Of a stretch of DNA of 64,000 nt, positions 35,093-43,212 are shown one piece after another. The stretch's first letter is position 1. Every line of letters begins with the position of its first letter. The stretch lies in contig JBPRGG010000031.1 in the NCBI GenBank assembly GCA_051418075.1, positions 1 through 64,000 on the forward strand, given 5' to 3'. The stretch comes from JBPRGG01 sp051418075 (lineage in GTDB: Bacteria > Bacteroidota > Bacteroidia > Cytophagales > Cyclobacteriaceae). Below the pieces are notes generated by a model. It was given only the letters and a program-made list of their open reading frames with translations. It searched no databases and was not told the origin of the DNA. The position numbers and the translations under genes are program-made.

Positions 35093-35482
35093 CTAATGCT
35101 TGTTAAGGTTCTCCATGAATTTCGCTACTTCGATAATATACCTGGTATGAACACCAGTGCCTATTTCTCCGTATTGGTCCCAGGCTCTTACCTGAAAGGT
35201 TAGTTTTTTACCCTTTATTTCAGCTAATACTGATTCACACCAGACCTTTTCACCCAAAGGTGTGGCTTTCACATGTTTGATATTTACAGCTGAACCCACC
35301 GTGCAATGTCCGTCGGGTAAAAACTCATTGACACTTTGCCAGGCTGTATTTTCCATTAATGCCACCATGGCTGGAGTGGCAAAAACTTCTATCAACCCTG
35401 AGCCGAAACTGCTGGCTGTAGTATCTGGAGTTACAGTTTTTTCTAGTTTTCCTTTGATTCCGGTTTTAATAGATAGTTCCAT
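35093..35482 (-). CDS. Hotdog-fold thioesterase, FlK-like
   Basis: A 129-residue hotdog-fold enzyme of the fluoroacetyl-CoA-thioesterase (FlK) group. The active-site segments are ATPAMVALMENTAW (catalytic Glu/Thr region, about residues 35-48) and GSAVNIKHVKATPLG (His about 70). Family members hydrolyse small acyl-CoA thioesters; physiological substrates in such bacteria are usually unknown and fluoroacetate is not implied. Convergent with nuoN and apparently monocistronic. Confidence 0.8.
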   Translation of the reverse strand: MELSIKTGIKGKLEKTVTPDTTASSFGSGLIEVFATPAMVALMENTAWQSVNEFLPDGHCTVGSAVNIKHVKATPLGEKVWCESVLAEIKGKKLTFQVRAWDQYGEIGTGVHTRYIIEVAKFMENLNKH

Positions 35483-35876
35483 GTCTTATATTTTTATTTG
35501 TACAAAGGGTGCTGGCTAAAATATAATTTTTTAGTTAGGTCTTTAAAGCATATTTTAGTATTAAAGATGATAAAATTTCAATAAAAATCATATATTCTAA
35601 TCTTATTTTCAATATAATTCCGCCAATATTAATTAATTGTTAATTATTCTTTTATGCTTTTTATAGTTATGCAGAAACCCAATCTACTTTTTTCATTCTT
35701 GCCAAATAGTGCCACCAAAAAACCATTTAATTGTAAATTTATTAAAGCATGTAAGATTTATGGCTAAATGTTAACGTGAAACAAAAAAAATAATTATGAA
35801 TGTTTCAATAATTTCTTTCTATATTTGCATTGTCAATAATTCAAAATAGAAGTTTAATTTTTAAAACTAGTGAAAA
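35483..35876. other. AT-rich intergenic region (394 bases)
   Basis: A divergent spacer between the thioesterase and the small secreted protein. The only clear element is the -7 box at 35820-35827. The rest is A/T-rich, with no open frame, tRNA or repeat recognised. Confidence 0.4.
35820..35827 (+). promoter_or_regulatory. Possible -7 promoter box for the small secreted protein
   Basis: Reads TATATTTG, an exact TAnnTTTG, about 50 bases before the start at 35877. The -33 position holds only a partial match (TATG). With the downstream hairpin it would define a single-gene transcript. Confidence 0.4.
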
Positions 35877-36470
35877 ATGAAAAAAGCAACAACAATTTTG
35901 GTAGGGTTGATTATAGTAATTAGTTCTGCCGTATTTGCCTCAGGCAAAGAAACCATTGCGGAAGCAAAAAGTAGTGCCCGAATCGTTCCGATTAATGCTG
36001 AATCAGTTTATAAATTGGTATACGATTCTCAAGAGGCAGGCATCGTAAAAGTAAACTTTTATGATCAAAAAGGGTTTAAATTTTTTACAGACGTTGTGAA
36101 AAATGAAAAAGGATTTATCAGGCCCTACAGTTTCAAAAACCTTCCTCAGGGAGATTACGTAATTGAAATTGTAGATAAGTTTGGTAGTGTGCAGCGAGAA
36201 ATTGCTTTCGAAGTAGTAAAAGAAAAAGCAGATTTTCAGGTAGCTTTAAATGCTGAAACTGATAAAAGATTTAAGTTAACTGTCTTAGGTGAAACATTGG
36301 CTCCGGTATTTGTGAAAATCTATGATGCCAATCAGCGACTGGTAACTGAAGATTACGTAGACAACTCTAAAAGTTTCAGCAAGGTATATAATTTATCCCA
36401 GGTACCTGCTTCTGATTTCACTTTTGAAGTGATCAGTAAGAATAAAATAGTCACTAAAAAAACTTTATAG
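35877..36470 (+). CDS. Small secreted protein of unknown function, beta-sandwich-like
   Basis: A 197-residue protein that I cannot assign to a named family. Signal peptide MKKATTILVGLIIVISSAVFA, then two similar beta-rich halves, about residues 35-115 and 120-197. Both contain the pattern of a structured strand plus (IVKVNFYDQKGFKFFTD then FVKIYDANQRLVTEDYVD) and (LPQGDYVIEIVDKFG then VPASDFTFEVISKNK), consistent with two repeated Ig-like units. No cysteine outside the signal. It has its own -7 box and a strong terminator, so it is probably well expressed and monocistronic. Likely periplasmic or surface. Confidence 0.7.
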   Translation: MKKATTILVGLIIVISSAVFASGKETIAEAKSSARIVPINAESVYKLVYDSQEAGIVKVNFYDQKGFKFFTDVVKNEKGFIRPYSFKNLPQGDYVIEIVDKFGSVQREIAFEVVKEKADFQVALNAETDKRFKLTVLGETLAPVFVKIYDANQRLVTEDYVDNSKSFSKVYNLSQVPASDFTFEVISKNKIVTKKTL

Positions 36471-36504
36471 TAGTTTATTTTTCATAATTTTTGGGTTTAT
36501 GTTG

Positions 36505-36537
36505 AAAAGCTCCGGCAATTTGCCGGAGCTTTTTTTG
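36505..36537 (+). terminator. Strong rho-independent terminator
   Basis: AAAAGCTCCGGCA at 36505-36517 pairs with TGCCGGAGCTTTT at 36521-36533 (13 bp, three-base loop), and the T-run continues to 36536. It lies about 35 bases after the small secreted protein. Confidence 0.85.
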
Positions 36538-36597
36538 TTTTGGCTGAACAATAGCGATTCGTGACTATTTTTATTATACAAACCTAATTTTTTAAAT

Positions 36598-37413
36598 ATG
36601 AAATATCAGGGATTTAATCGTTTGACCGGGCAGACAGCCATAGTAACAGGAGCCAGTTCGGGCATAGGAATGGGTGTAGCATATGCAATGGCTAAAGAAG
36701 GCGCCAATGTAGTAGTCAATTACCATAGCAGTGAAGGTCCGGCTAATGAATTAGTAGAGGAGATTAAATCTTTTGGTGGTAATGCCCTGCCGGTTCAGGC
36801 TGATGTAAGTGATGAAAAAGATGTAAAGGAATTATTTAATCAGACCTGCCAGGCTTTTGAAACTGTTGATATATTAGTAGCCAATTCCGGTATGCAACAG
36901 GATGCCCCATTTTTAGAAATGTCTTACCAGGAATGGCAAAAAGTTATTGATATCAACTTAACTGGTCAATTCTTGTGCTGCCGCGAAGCGGCCAGAGAAT
37001 TTATGAAAAGAGGTTTGGTACCCGAACGCTCGTCGGCTACCGGAAAGATAATTTGTATGAGTTCTGTGCATGATAAAATTCCCTGGAAAAACAGGATCAA
37101 CTATGCAGCCTCAAAAGGCGGAATTTACATGATGATGAAAACCATGGCTCAGGAATTGGCCGAACATAAGATCAGGGTAAATGGTATAGGCCCAGGTGCC
37201 ATTAAAACCAGGATCAATCAACAGGCCTGGGAAACAGAGGAAGCCAGAGAACAACTGCTTCAGTTAATTCCTTATGATCGGATTGGTGAGCCGGTAGATG
37301 TAGCCAAGGCGGCCGTATGGTTGGCCTCTGATGAATCTGACTATGTTACAGGTGTCATGCTTTATGTAGATGGCGGCATGATTCTTTATCCTTCTTTTAC
37401 TTCCGGAGGTTAA
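36598..37413 (+). CDS. SDR family oxidoreductase, glucose 1-dehydrogenase-like
   Basis: A 271-residue NAD(P)-dependent short-chain dehydrogenase. Cofactor motif TGASSGIG at 17-24, catalytic Ser in ICMSSVH (about 155), and Tyr169 with Lys173 (YAASK). The C-terminal GEPVDVAKAAVWLASDESDYVTG and DGGM are typical of the glucose 1-dehydrogenase / 3-oxoacyl-ACP reductase group. The substrate is uncertain. It stands alone after a terminator, with a 222-base gap downstream. Confidence 0.85.
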   Translation: MKYQGFNRLTGQTAIVTGASSGIGMGVAYAMAKEGANVVVNYHSSEGPANELVEEIKSFGGNALPVQADVSDEKDVKELFNQTCQAFETVDILVANSGMQQDAPFLEMSYQEWQKVIDINLTGQFLCCREAAREFMKRGLVPERSSATGKIICMSSVHDKIPWKNRINYAASKGGIYMMMKTMAQELAEHKIRVNGIGPGAIKTRINQQAWETEEAREQLLQLIPYDRIGEPVDVAKAAVWLASDESDYVTGVMLYVDGGMILYPSFTSGG

Positions 37414-37450
37414 ATTCCACAACCAAATATTATTGATTGCGTAAAGTTAT

Positions 37451-37496
37451 ACTGGTTTCAACATTAATTAACATGTACAACTATTTCATAACCAGT
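37451..37496. repeat. 7-bp inverted repeat
   Basis: ACTGGTT at 37451-37457 and AACCAGT at 37490-37496 are exact inverse copies with 32 bases between, including TTAATTAA. It could be the terminator of the SDR gene or a protein-binding region for the downstream transporter; no T-run is present. Confidence 0.25.
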
Positions 37497-37561
37497 AAAA
37501 ATGTATTTATTCCCTTTGTTTTTTCTTTACCACCTACCAGAATAACCGGTAATAAAGGCAC

Positions 37562-37621
37562 ATGCTGTTGTTGCTGTTGTTGATTGTGTGCTTCAAGTTT
37601 CGTTATCAATCTAACCTATAA
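37562..37621 (+). CDS. Possible leucine-rich leader mini-ORF before the YeeE pair
   Basis: A 19-codon ORF with ATG at 37562 and TAA at 37619-37621, encoding MLLLLLLIVCFKFRYQSNL. It ends 14 bases before the first YeeE gene, in a different frame. A run of six leucine codons (CTG/TTG) and one Cys stand out. It could be a leader peptide or tiny membrane peptide, or the ORF could be chance produced by the CTGTTG repeat at 37565-37582. A 42-codon minus-strand frame overlaps the same bases. Confidence 0.25.
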   Translation: MLLLLLLIVCFKFRYQSNL

Positions 37622-37635
37622 AATACACCTTTAAA

Positions 37636-38190
37636 ATGATGGATTTGTTACTTAATCCCTGGCCCTGGTATGTATCAGGTGCTTTAATTGGGCTGATGGT
37701 GCCACTTTTATTGCTGTTTGCCAATAAATCTTTTGGTATTTCTTCATCACTGAGGCACATTTGCGCGGCATGTTTCCCTTCTGGTATTGAATTTTTTAAG
37801 TATAACTGGAAAAGAGAGCGCTGGAACCTGTTCTTTGTAGTGGGAATTATCCTGGGAGGGTATTTGGGCCAATACTGGTTGCCACAGGATCAGGTAATTG
37901 TATCAGCTCAAACCATTGATGCCTTGAAAAAACTGGGGGTGGAAGATATGACAGGCATTTTACCTGAAAGCATATTTTCCTGGCAAAGCCTGAAAACCTT
38001 TAAGGGGTTTACTTTTATAATTCTGGGAGGTTTTCTGGTGGGATTTGGCACACGATATGCCAATGGATGTACCTCAGGGCATGCTATCATGGGCTTGTCC
38101 AACCTTCAACCCGCTTCACTGGTGGCTGTGATTGGATTTTTTGTGGGAGGTCTGATTATGACACATTTGTTTTTACCTTTTATTATTTAA
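37636..38190 (+). CDS. YeeE/YedE family membrane protein (half-transporter 1)
   Basis: A 184-residue membrane protein with about four helices and the YeeE/YedE motifs CAACFPSGIE (about residues 48-57) and GFGTRYANGCTSGHAIMG (about 136-153). The conserved Cys in the second motif are the sulfur-relay residues of the TsuA-type thiosulfate transporters. It is about half the length of a full YeeE protein; the partner gene follows after 3 bases. Together they would form one sulfur-compound transporter. The substrate is inferred only from the family. Confidence 0.85.
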   Translation: MMDLLLNPWPWYVSGALIGLMVPLLLLFANKSFGISSSLRHICAACFPSGIEFFKYNWKRERWNLFFVVGIILGGYLGQYWLPQDQVIVSAQTIDALKKLGVEDMTGILPESIFSWQSLKTFKGFTFIILGGFLVGFGTRYANGCTSGHAIMGLSNLQPASLVAVIGFFVGGLIMTHLFLPFII

Positions 38191-38193
38191 GCC

Positions 38194-38604
38194 ATGGGTA
38201 ATATTAAATTCTTATTATTAGGGACCTTTTTCGGGCTGATCCTGACTAAGTCACAGGTAATTTCCTGGTTTCGGATTCAGGAAATGTTCCGGTTTCAATC
38301 CTTTTATATGTATGGGGTCATTGGTACTGCCATTTTGGTAGGATTTATATCTATTCAATTGATCAAGCGGTATCAGGTAAAGGCTTTTTCCGGCCAATTA
38401 ATTGCAATTCCTCCCAAGGAATTAAACAAAGGAACTTTACTGGGAGGTATAATATTTGGTTTGGGTTGGGCAGTTACCGGTGCTTGTCCCGGTCCCATTT
38501 TTGCTCTGATCGGAAATGGATTTTCAGTGATTTCACTGACTCTTATAAGCGCCATTGCCGGTACCTGGGTTTATGGTTTTCTTAAAAATAAACTGCCCCA
38601 TTAA
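38194..38604 (+). CDS. YeeE/YedE family membrane protein (half-transporter 2, DUF6691-like)
   Basis: A 136-residue membrane protein with about four helices and the second-half signature GLGWAVTGACPGPIFALIGNG (about residues 87-107), matching the C-terminal half of YeeE/YedE proteins. It begins three bases after the first half, so translation is probably coupled. In related bacteria such pairs often accompany rhodanese, sulfur-dioxygenase or ArsR-type genes; none is seen here. Confidence 0.85.
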   Translation: MGNIKFLLLGTFFGLILTKSQVISWFRIQEMFRFQSFYMYGVIGTAILVGFISIQLIKRYQVKAFSGQLIAIPPKELNKGTLLGGIIFGLGWAVTGACPGPIFALIGNGFSVISLTLISAIAGTWVYGFLKNKLPH

Positions 38605-38668
38605 GACGCTATTTTTTCTCATCCTGCTTTAGGGTTTTGTAATATAAATGTTAATTTTGATTTTCCAA

Positions 38669-38697
38669 GACTCCCTTACCGGAGTCCTTTTTTTTAT
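38669..38697 (+). terminator. Probable terminator after the YeeE pair
   Basis: GACTCC (38669-38674) pairs with GGAGTC (38681-38686) across a six-base loop, followed by eight T. It lies 64 bases after the second YeeE stop. Confidence 0.55.
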
Positions 38698-38736
38698 CGG
38701 TTTAACTTTTTTATCTTTACCGTAACCATTCTGATT

Positions 38737-39678
38737 ATGAAAATATATGTACATCTATGGCTGGAGCCTGATAATTTGTCTTACCTGAAAAGCGTGCTTT
38801 CAGAACACAAGGTTTGGTACAGGAATGATATAGACTCCGATCAACGTGAGGCAGCTTGTAAACAGGCCGATGTAGTGTTTGGCAATGTGCCGGCTTCATG
38901 GTTGAAAGATCAGAATAATGTGCGTTGGTTTCAGTTGGATTCGGTAGGGTTTGATGCTTATTTGACTATTGACTGGAAAGCAAAGAACATGCAGTTAACC
39001 AACCTCCGGGGAATGTATGGCGTGCCAGTAGCTGAAACTGCACTGGCGGGAATTCTTGCGTTTTATCGGAAAATTGATCAATTGGTTGCATTTAAGGAAA
39101 AAAAATATTGGGGGTACCAAAAAATCCGGGCAGAAGTGCGGTGTTTACACCGGGCCAGTGTTTTAATATTGGGCGGCGGCTCTATTGGTTTAACCCTTAA
39201 AAAGCTGCTCTCTTCATTTGATTGCCATATCACCATTTATGGCAGGGATCCCAAAAAGTCAGATATCTTTGATATAGAAAACCTGGAAAAGAAATTGGCT
39301 GAATCGGATATTGTAATTGGTTGTTTGCCTAACACTGCATTGACCACCAACCTGCTTAATGCCCAAAGATTACGTTTACTTACACCGTCATCTTTGCTGG
39401 TGAATGTAGGCCGGGGAAGTTTGATTGATGAGGAGGCCCTGGCAGAACTATTGCATGATAAAAAAATAGGGGGTGCTGTACTGGAAGTAACACAGCTGGA
39501 GCCTCTGCCAGATAATCATCCTCTATGGGACTGTCCTAATCTTATTCTTACCCAGCATGCCGGTGGAGGTTCTGCTAATGAAAATCGTCAAAAAATGGAT
39601 ATATTTTTGGATAATCTTAAAAGGTTTAAACAGGGAAATCCCTTGAAAAACACCATAAACCTGAGCAAAGGTTATTAA
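38737..39678 (+). CDS. D-2-hydroxyacid dehydrogenase family protein
   Basis: A 313-residue NAD(P)-dependent oxidoreductase. The cofactor-binding GGGSIG lies at about 146-151. The catalytic triad is Arg226 (NVGRGSLID), Glu255 (QLEPLPDNHPLW) and His274 (TQHAGGGS). It probably reduces a 2-ketoacid to a D-2-hydroxyacid or acts on a related substrate; which one is unknown. Its stop codon lies inside the downstream terminator hairpin. Monocistronic by appearance. Confidence 0.88.
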   Translation: MKIYVHLWLEPDNLSYLKSVLSEHKVWYRNDIDSDQREAACKQADVVFGNVPASWLKDQNNVRWFQLDSVGFDAYLTIDWKAKNMQLTNLRGMYGVPVAETALAGILAFYRKIDQLVAFKEKKYWGYQKIRAEVRCLHRASVLILGGGSIGLTLKKLLSSFDCHITIYGRDPKKSDIFDIENLEKKLAESDIVIGCLPNTALTTNLLNAQRLRLLTPSSLLVNVGRGSLIDEEALAELLHDKKIGGAVLEVTQLEPLPDNHPLWDCPNLILTQHAGGGSANENRQKMDIFLDNLKRFKQGNPLKNTINLSKGY

Positions 39679-39710
39679 GCATTCCCAGCTCTGGAAAAAT
39701 GCTTTTTTTA
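39677..39710 (+). terminator. Terminator overlapping the dehydrogenase stop codon
   Basis: AAGCATT (39677-39683) pairs with AATGCTT (39698-39704), with an inner CCAG/CTGG stem, then a T-run. The first two bases belong to the TAA stop. Confidence 0.6.
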
Positions 39711-39725
39711 CTAATTATACAAGAA

Positions 39726-39733
39726 TAAATTTG
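39726..39733 (+). promoter_or_regulatory. Possible -7 promoter box for the ECF sigma gene
   Basis: TAAATTTG matches TAnnTTTG, about 59 bases before ATG 39792. No convincing -33 TTG at 19-base spacing, only a T-run. Confidence 0.3.
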
Positions 39734-39791
39734 TGAATTGTTTGATTAAAATTGATTTTTTAGGAATAATATAATAACTTCACTTTTTAAA

Positions 39792-40391
39792 ATGGATGTT
39801 TATTGTATGCAAGACAGAAACTTATTGGTCGCTCTAAAAAAAGGAGAGGAATCAGCATTTAAAAAGCTCTATTTAAAATACAGCCGTACCTTGGGATACT
39901 TTATTTACGGGTATCTTAAAAATAAAGCTGATGCTGAAGAAATAGTACAGGAAACATTCATTAAAGTTTGGGAAAATAAAGCACATCTTGACCCGAACCT
40001 ATCCATAAAAAATTACCTTTTTAAACTTTCCAAAAATGCCCTGCTCAATAAATTGAGACGAAAGAAAGTGGAAGAATCATATAAACTGCATTGGCTGGAA
40101 GATTACAGCCAGGAGCATAATGTAACCGAAGATGAGGTTATTCTGGCAGATTATAAGAATATTTACCAGGAATTAATTAATATGCTTCCTCCCCAAAGAA
40201 AACTGATTTTCATCATGAGCCGTGAGCATGGATTGACTTACCGGGAGATAGCTGATCAACTGCATATTTCAGTTAAAACTGTGGAAAGACAAATGAGCCA
40301 GGCCCTTAAATTTCTCAAGGAAAGGTTGCTGGCTGAAAGCCATATGATGTTGTTACTGTTGTGGATATTAGGGTCTAATCTTACCATTTAA
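39792..40391 (+). CDS. ECF RNA polymerase sigma factor, sigma-70 family (FecI-like)
   Basis: A 199-residue ECF sigma factor. Region 2 (about residues 25-90: FKKLYLKYSRTLGYFIYGYL, AEEIVQETFIKVWEN) and region 4 (about 130-185: PPQRKLIFIMSREHGLTYREIADQLHIS, VKTVERQMSQALKFLK) are complete. The C-terminal 15 residues are unusually hydrophobic (MMLLLLWILGSN). In Bacteroidetes such genes usually precede a FecR anti-sigma gene and a SusC/SusD pair; none is present here, and the next gene is a DUF6786-like lipoprotein 50 bases away. A start at 39810 (MQDRN) is an alternative. Confidence 0.9.
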   Translation: MDVYCMQDRNLLVALKKGEESAFKKLYLKYSRTLGYFIYGYLKNKADAEEIVQETFIKVWENKAHLDPNLSIKNYLFKLSKNALLNKLRRKKVEESYKLHWLEDYSQEHNVTEDEVILADYKNIYQELINMLPPQRKLIFIMSREHGLTYREIADQLHISVKTVERQMSQALKFLKERLLAESHMMLLLLWILGSNLTI

Positions 40392-40441
40392 GTAGATCGT
40401 ATTTTGCTTTTTGGTATTGTATTTCAATTAAAAGGAAATCG

Positions 40442-41662
40442 ATGAAATTGTTTTTCTATTTGTTACTAGCTGGCCTGATTATTTCTTTTAGTACTTGTCA
40501 TTCTTCCGAAGAAAATTATTCTGATAATTCTTTTGCCCAGGATCTGCAGTTTTTGCAATCACATTACAATACAGTGGTTTTATCAGACCAGGAAAATAAG
40601 GCCAGGTTAGTTATAATTCCGGAATTACAAGCCCGTGTAATGACATCCACCGCGGCCGGGGACGACCAACCAGGGTTTGGCTGGATCAATTACGAACTGA
40701 TTTCCTCCGGAAAAACACTGGAACATTTTAATCCTTTTGGAGGAGAAGATCGTTTTTGGTTAGGGCCTGAAGGTGGTCAATTTGCTGTGTTTTTTAAAAA
40801 GGGTGACCCTTTTGACCTTTCCCATTGGTATACACCAAAAGCTATTGATACCGAGCCTTTTCGAATTATAGACACCCACCCAAAAGCTGCCTCTTTTGCC
40901 ACAGAAATGGTCATAGAAAATTATGCCGGATATAAGTTTGATATATCCATTTTCCGGCGGATAAGCCTGCTTTCCAGTCCGGAAATTCAGCAATACCTGG
41001 ACTTTTCACAAATAGAGGACTTGAATGTGGTGGGATTTGAATCCTTAAATACCATCAGGAATAAAGGAAAAAGACAATGGGATCATCAAACAGGTTTATT
41101 ATCCGTTTGGATATTGGGTATGTTTAAACCATCTTCCGCCACCACCATAGTTGTACCTTTCCGTCAGGATATCTCCCTTGATTCCGGACTGAATGATTCT
41201 TACTTCGGGAAGATCCCGCCCGATCGGCTTAAAATAGGAGAGCGGGCCATATACTTCAGGGGTGACGGCCAACAACGAGGTAAGATTGGATTAAGACCTT
41301 CAGCCGCCTATCATGTGCTGGGAAGTTATGATGAACAATCAGGCAGTTTAACAATTGTGCATTATAATCAGCCTGATGATGAAGGCCTACGATATGTCAA
41401 TTCTGTCTGGGAACTTCAGGAGTTTCCTTATAAAGGAGATGTGGTCAATGCCTACAATGATGGACCACCTGCTGCCGGAGCCGACCCTTTAGGGCCATTT
41501 TATGAACTTGAAACTTCTTCACCTGCTATAGCCTTAGCTCCCGGGGATTCGGTGATACATATTCACCGCACTTTTCATTTGCAGGGAAATGAGGCATTGC
41601 TGGACAAGGTCAGCCGGAAAGTATTGCATACGCCGCTATCTGCCATAAAGGCTGCATTCTGA
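40442..41662 (+). CDS. DUF6786-like lipoprotein
   Basis: A 406-residue exported lipoprotein (signal ends SFSTC, Cys about 19). The segments ELQARVMTSTAAGDDQPGFGWINYEL, NPFGGEDRFWLGPEGGQFAVFFKKGDPFD and DTEPFRIIDTHPKAASF match proteins annotated as DUF6786, which I recall but cannot search. Function unknown; the beta-rich pattern recalls aldose-epimerase or carbohydrate-binding folds. It follows the orphan ECF sigma factor, so it may belong to its regulon. About 100 bases separate it from the kinase-RapZ gene. Confidence 0.65.
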   Translation: MKLFFYLLLAGLIISFSTCHSSEENYSDNSFAQDLQFLQSHYNTVVLSDQENKARLVIIPELQARVMTSTAAGDDQPGFGWINYELISSGKTLEHFNPFGGEDRFWLGPEGGQFAVFFKKGDPFDLSHWYTPKAIDTEPFRIIDTHPKAASFATEMVIENYAGYKFDISIFRRISLLSSPEIQQYLDFSQIEDLNVVGFESLNTIRNKGKRQWDHQTGLLSVWILGMFKPSSATTIVVPFRQDISLDSGLNDSYFGKIPPDRLKIGERAIYFRGDGQQRGKIGLRPSAAYHVLGSYDEQSGSLTIVHYNQPDDEGLRYVNSVWELQEFPYKGDVVNAYNDGPPAAGADPLGPFYELETSSPAIALAPGDSVIHIHRTFHLQGNEALLDKVSRKVLHTPLSAIKAAF

Positions 41663-41728
41663 ACAGGCTTTTGCCATTTTTGCCAGAATAAAATAGCTTT
41701 ATCTGTCGTTTAATTGCTTGAGTATTAA

Positions 41729-41736
41729 TATGTTTG
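41729..41736 (+). promoter_or_regulatory. Possible -7 promoter box for the kinase-RapZ gene
   Basis: TATGTTTG matches TAnnTTTG, about 25 bases before the TTG start at 41761, which supports that start. No strong -33 partner. Confidence 0.35.
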
Positions 41737-41760
41737 TCCATAAATTAAAAACCTATTAAG

Positions 41761-43212
41761 TTGGAAAAGCAGATAGAAGCAAACCTGATAAAACTTTTTG
41801 AGGAATGGTCTGGTGAAAAAGCCTCCGATATTGTCAAATTACCCCAATCGGGTTCTTACCGAACTTATTACCGTATTTTTAATGGTTATAAAACGGCCAT
41901 TGGGGTTCATAATGCAGACCAAAAGGAAAATATTGCATTTTTAAGCTTTACCAAACATTTCCTCAAAAACCAGCTTCCGGTCCCTGATGTATTGGCCGAA
42001 CAGATGGATCAGGATATTTACCTGTTACAAGATTTAGGTGATACTACTTTGTATGCCTACCTGACGGCGATCAGAAAGCAGTCTGATTTCCCCCGGGACC
42101 TCAAGGATATTTATAAGCATATACTGGAAGATCTGCCCCGGTTTCAAATAAAAGCTGCCCAGGGACTTGATTATTCAGTGTGTTACCCCCGGGCCAGTTT
42201 TGATAAACAATCCATGATGTGGGACCTCAACTATTTCAAGTATTATTTTTTGAAACTGGCCCGCATACCTTTTGATGAGCAATACCTGGAGGATGATTTT
42301 CAGCAGTTTTCTGACTTTTTGCTTCAGGCAGAGAGTAATTATTTTTTGTACCGGGATTTTCAGTCCCGTAATATAATGATTCTTCAAGGGAAACCTTTTT
42401 ACATAGATTACCAGGGAGGAAGAAAAGGCGCATTGCAATATGACCTGGCCTCCTTGTTGTATGATGCCAAAGCTGATATCCCACATCCGGTCAAGGATGA
42501 ATTACTGGACCATTATATCACTAACCTGAACACCATACAGCCGGTGGACAGGCAACGTTTTATGCAGTTTTTCCAGGGGTTTGTTTTTGTTCGGATCATG
42601 CAGGCTATGGGCGCTTATGGATTCAGGGGATTTTATGAAAAGAAAACCCATTTTTTACAAAGCATTCCCTATGCCATTAAAAACCTGCAGCATTTATTGG
42701 AAAATTATCAACTGCCCCTTGAAATTCCTGCCCTCAGGAACGTATGGGAAGCTTTGGTTAGTGCACCGGAACTCAAACAATTTAACCAATCCAGCCAGGT
42801 AGTAAAAAGGCTTAAAGTGAGTATCAACAGTTTCTCTTTTAAAAAGGGGATACCAGAAGATCAGAATGGCAATGGTGGTGGTTTTGTATTTGATTGCCGG
42901 GCCATTCATAATCCGGGAAGGTATGAAAAGTACAAGCAAATGACAGGCAAAGATGCTGAAGTAATTGATTTTCTACAAAAGGAAAGTGAAATTGATGATT
43001 TCCTGAAGAATGTATATGCTTTGGTGGATAGTTCGGTTGAAACTTATTTATCCAGAAAGTTTACCGACCTGATGGTTAATTTTGGTTGTACAGGTGGACA
43101 ACATCGTTCGGTATATTGTGCAGAAAACCTGGCTCGTCACCTTAAAAACAAATATGATTTGATTGTTGAGCTGCATCACAGAGAGATGGAGAAACTAAAT
43201 GTGTTATCCTGA
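41761..43212 (+). CDS. Sugar kinase (AmgK-like) fused to RapZ C-terminal domain
   Basis: A 483-residue fusion from TTG 41761. Residues about 1-330 are an aminoglycoside-phosphotransferase-like kinase of the AmgK type (MurNAc/GlcNAc anomeric kinase): Asp199 and Asn204 in LYRDFQSRN, Asp216 in FYIDYQGGRKG. Residues about 350-483 are a RapZ C-terminal domain: SINSFSFKKGIP, VFDCRAIHNPGRYEKYKQMTG and the P-loop-like GCTGGQHRSVY. In E. coli the RapZ C-terminal domain senses GlcN6P and binds sRNAs; here it could sense an amino sugar and control the kinase (inference). The next gene, overlapping by one base, is a MurU-like nucleotidyltransferase, fitting the AmgK-MurU recycling route. Confidence 0.85.
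   Translation: MEKQIEANLIKLFEEWSGEKASDIVKLPQSGSYRTYYRIFNGYKTAIGVHNADQKENIAFLSFTKHFLKNQLPVPDVLAEQMDQDIYLLQDLGDTTLYAYLTAIRKQSDFPRDLKDIYKHILEDLPRFQIKAAQGLDYSVCYPRASFDKQSMMWDLNYFKYYFLKLARIPFDEQYLEDDFQQFSDFLLQAESNYFLYRDFQSRNIMILQGKPFYIDYQGGRKGALQYDLASLLYDAKADIPHPVKDELLDHYITNLNTIQPVDRQRFMQFFQGFVFVRIMQAMGAYGFRGFYEKKTHFLQSIPYAIKNLQHLLENYQLPLEIPALRNVWEALVSAPELKQFNQSSQVVKRLKVSINSFSFKKGIPEDQNGNGGGFVFDCRAIHNPGRYEKYKQMTGKDAEVIDFLQKESEIDDFLKNVYALVDSSVETYLSRKFTDLMVNFGCTGGQHRSVYCAENLARHLKNKYDLIVELHHREMEKLNVLS

Noticed and set aside
42175..42486. 103-codon minus-strand frame inside the kinase-RapZ gene
   Set aside because: Lies within a strongly supported coding region on the opposite strand; no start context or motif.
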